From assembly GCA_902782905.1 (NCBI GenBank), contig CACZPB010000097.1:1-6929 (forward strand): a stretch of DNA of 6,929 nt, in the 5' to 3' direction. The notes beneath the pieces were generated by a model. That model searched no databases. It was not told the origin of the DNA and saw only the letters and a program-made list of their open reading frames with translations. Of the stretch, positions 5,985-6,929 are shown piece after piece. Source of the stretch: an uncultured bacterium (GTDB lineage: Bacteria; Cyanobacteriota; Vampirovibrionia; Gastranaerophilales; Gastranaerophilaceae). Both the position numbers and the translations under genes were made by a program. Positions within the stretch are counted from its first letter, which is position 1; each line of letters opens with the position of its first letter.

Positions 5985-6770
5985 ATGAATAAATACTCAA
6001 AAATATATAATGTAATTTTAGATAATATGGATTTGAATGAATACAGATTAAGACCGATTTCGGCGATTATGTATATTCAAGACGCATTTGCAAGACTTTG
6101 TGCAACAAAACGCATGGCTGCATACGATTTATTTGCAACAAATCAATATTGGATAGTTACGGAGTTTAATATTGATTTTGTTGACGAGTTGCCTTTTTGG
6201 TCTGAGGAGATTGAAGTCAGTATTTGGATTTCCGAGATTACGAAACTTAAAATATATACAGACTATGAAATAAGATACAAAAATAAGGTTTTTGCAAAAG
6301 GCAATGCTCTATGGTTTATAATAGATAAAGAATCAAAACGACCATCAAAGACAGATGTTGTTGCATCTAAGTATAACGTATGTGAAGAATTGACTCTTGG
6401 CGAACACAAAAAATTTGTTCTGCCGGAGAAAAAAGAAAAAGTCAGTGAGATAAAGCACACAAATAATTTATCGGATTTAGATTTTAATAATCACGTTAAT
6501 AACAAAAGCTACATCAATCTTGCAGAAATGACTTCAAGTGAAGAATTTAGAGGTTCTCATACACTAAAGAGCTTGAATATTAAATTTAACAGAGAGACGT
6601 TTTTGGGTGATACACTCATTTGCTCAACTTATAGAACGGAAAGTCCTCAAACATATGTTCATACAGTAGAAAAAGACGGCGTTTCTGTATGCGAAATATC
6701 AACAACTTGGACGGAAAAACAGTTAAAAACAGATATCGTAAGCTTTGATTTGGATATAAAAAAGAATTAA
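5985..6770 (+). CDS. Acyl-ACP thioesterase (FatA/FatB-type double hotdog)
   Basis: A 261-residue soluble protein of the acyl-ACP thioesterase family, which hydrolyses acyl-ACP to free fatty acid and ends chain elongation. The N-terminal hotdog half carries YNVILDNMDLNEYRLRPISA, IMYIQDAFARLCATKRMAAYDL and the strand pattern YWIVTEFNIDF...ALWFIIDKESKRPSK, as in bacterial members. The C-terminal half carries the active-site block D166-F-N168-N-H170-V-N-N, followed by Glu204 in KFNRET. The D-x-N-x-H triplet and a glutamate 34 residues after the histidine reproduce the arrangement I know from the plant enzyme of California bay, so the enzyme should be active. The size is typical for bacterial forms, which lack the plastid transit peptide. 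The ATG at 5985 lacks a Shine-Dalgarno. It follows the synthetase in the same direction but behind a terminator. Chain-length preference cannot be predicted here. Confidence 0.9.
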   Translation: MNKYSKIYNVILDNMDLNEYRLRPISAIMYIQDAFARLCATKRMAAYDLFATNQYWIVTEFNIDFVDELPFWSEEIEVSIWISEITKLKIYTDYEIRYKNKVFAKGNALWFIIDKESKRPSKTDVVASKYNVCEELTLGEHKKFVLPEKKEKVSEIKHTNNLSDLDFNNHVNNKSYINLAEMTSSEEFRGSHTLKSLNIKFNRETFLGDTLICSTYRTESPQTYVHTVEKDGVSVCEISTTWTEKQLKTDIVSFDLDIKKN

Positions 6771-6803
6771 TTTACCGTAAAATATTTGATTTAGGAATTA
6801 TGA

Positions 6804-6879
6804 AAAAGTGTGTAAGCAGTAATATAGCGAATGGTTTTGCTTTCATTCCATATGATGTTTTATATTGAAAAGTGTGTAA
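6804..6879. repeat. Spaced 12-bp direct repeat AAAAGTGTGTAA
   Basis: Identical copies occur at 6804-6815 and 6868-6879, both preceded by a TGA-containing context, with starts 64 bp apart (close to six helical turns). They lie in the noncoding stretch after the thioesterase. They could be paired operator sites. The complement TTACACACTTTT also resembles end sequences I associate loosely with IS256-type elements, but no transposase is in the window. The repeat is seen; both readings are inference. Confidence 0.6.
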
Positions 6880-6893
6880 ATCAATGCTATTTT
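6865..6893 (+). promoter_or_regulatory. Candidate rightward promoter near the window end
   Basis: TTGAAA (6865-6870), a 17-nt spacer and TATTTT (6888-6893), with a TG two bases before the -10 box (6885-6886) as in extended -10 promoters. The second copy of the AAAAGTGTGTAA repeat overlaps the -35 box. Transcription would begin near 6900, at or beside an ATG at 6901 whose frame stays open to the window edge, so it may drive a gene mostly outside this window. Confidence 0.4.
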
Positions 6894-6929
6894 AGTATGT
6901 ATGTCAAGGAATATCGTCAATAAAATTTT

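Noticed and set aside
5516..6460. Minus-strand open frames inside the synthetase (5516-5746) and the thioesterase (6263-6460)
   Set aside because: They are fully antisense to conserved coding sequence with recognised catalytic motifs, so they are shadow frames.
6800..6868. A 22-codon frame (MKKCVSSNIANGFAFIPYD...) after the thioesterase
   Set aside because: Its AGGA is only 3 nt from the ATG, it is very short with no recognisable features, and both ends overlap the direct repeats.

Overview
The window is AT-rich bacterial chromosome. Its left part (1-2415) is the end of a ribosomal-protein operon of the spc type: the 3' end of rpsE (S5), rpmD (L30), rplO (L15) and secY, all on the + strand, closed by a strong hairpin terminator. 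The SecY block around residues 103-118 (PSLEKLQKEEGEAGRR) is the form I associate with cyanobacterial and chloroplast SecY. Together with the low GC content, and a hypothetical protein whose N-terminus carries an ISFKS segment, this makes a non-photosynthetic Cyanobacteriota lineage (Vampirovibrionia/Gastranaerophilales, gut type) my best guess. That placement is inference; an AT-rich Firmicute or another gut lineage is not excluded.

Middle part: a PnuC-type vitamin/nucleoside importer on the - strand (2422-3093) converges on secY and shares its bidirectional terminator. Its start lies only 24 bp from the start of a divergent + strand gene (3118-4140). That gene encodes an unrecognised membrane protein that, on reading, is an internal tandem duplication: two copies of FKxxxT - membrane segment - KTxxENR - membrane segment - DK..KF - membrane segment with a [VI]P[YF]I end.

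Right part: two lipid genes on the + strand. An AMP-forming long-chain acyl-CoA/acyl-ACP synthetase (4218-5897) is driven by a near-consensus promoter (TTGACA, 17 nt, TAAAAT) whose -35 box overlaps the stop codon of the preceding gene. It ends in a perfect 20-bp hairpin terminator. An acyl-ACP thioesterase of the FatA/FatB type (5985-6770) follows as a separate unit, with no Shine-Dalgarno sequence and a -10-like box placed for a leaderless mRNA. The thioesterase releases fatty acids from ACP and the synthetase activates free fatty acids, so the pair could set the size of the free fatty acid pool.

Noncoding points of interest are an octamer-based inverted repeat inserted between rplO and secY (about 881-983), and a 12-bp direct repeat 64 bp apart in the last 160 bases, next to a rightward promoter-like sequence. 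I see no CRISPR array, tRNA, rRNA, complete mobile element or defence system. The most novel-looking items are the duplicated membrane protein and the octamer repeat.
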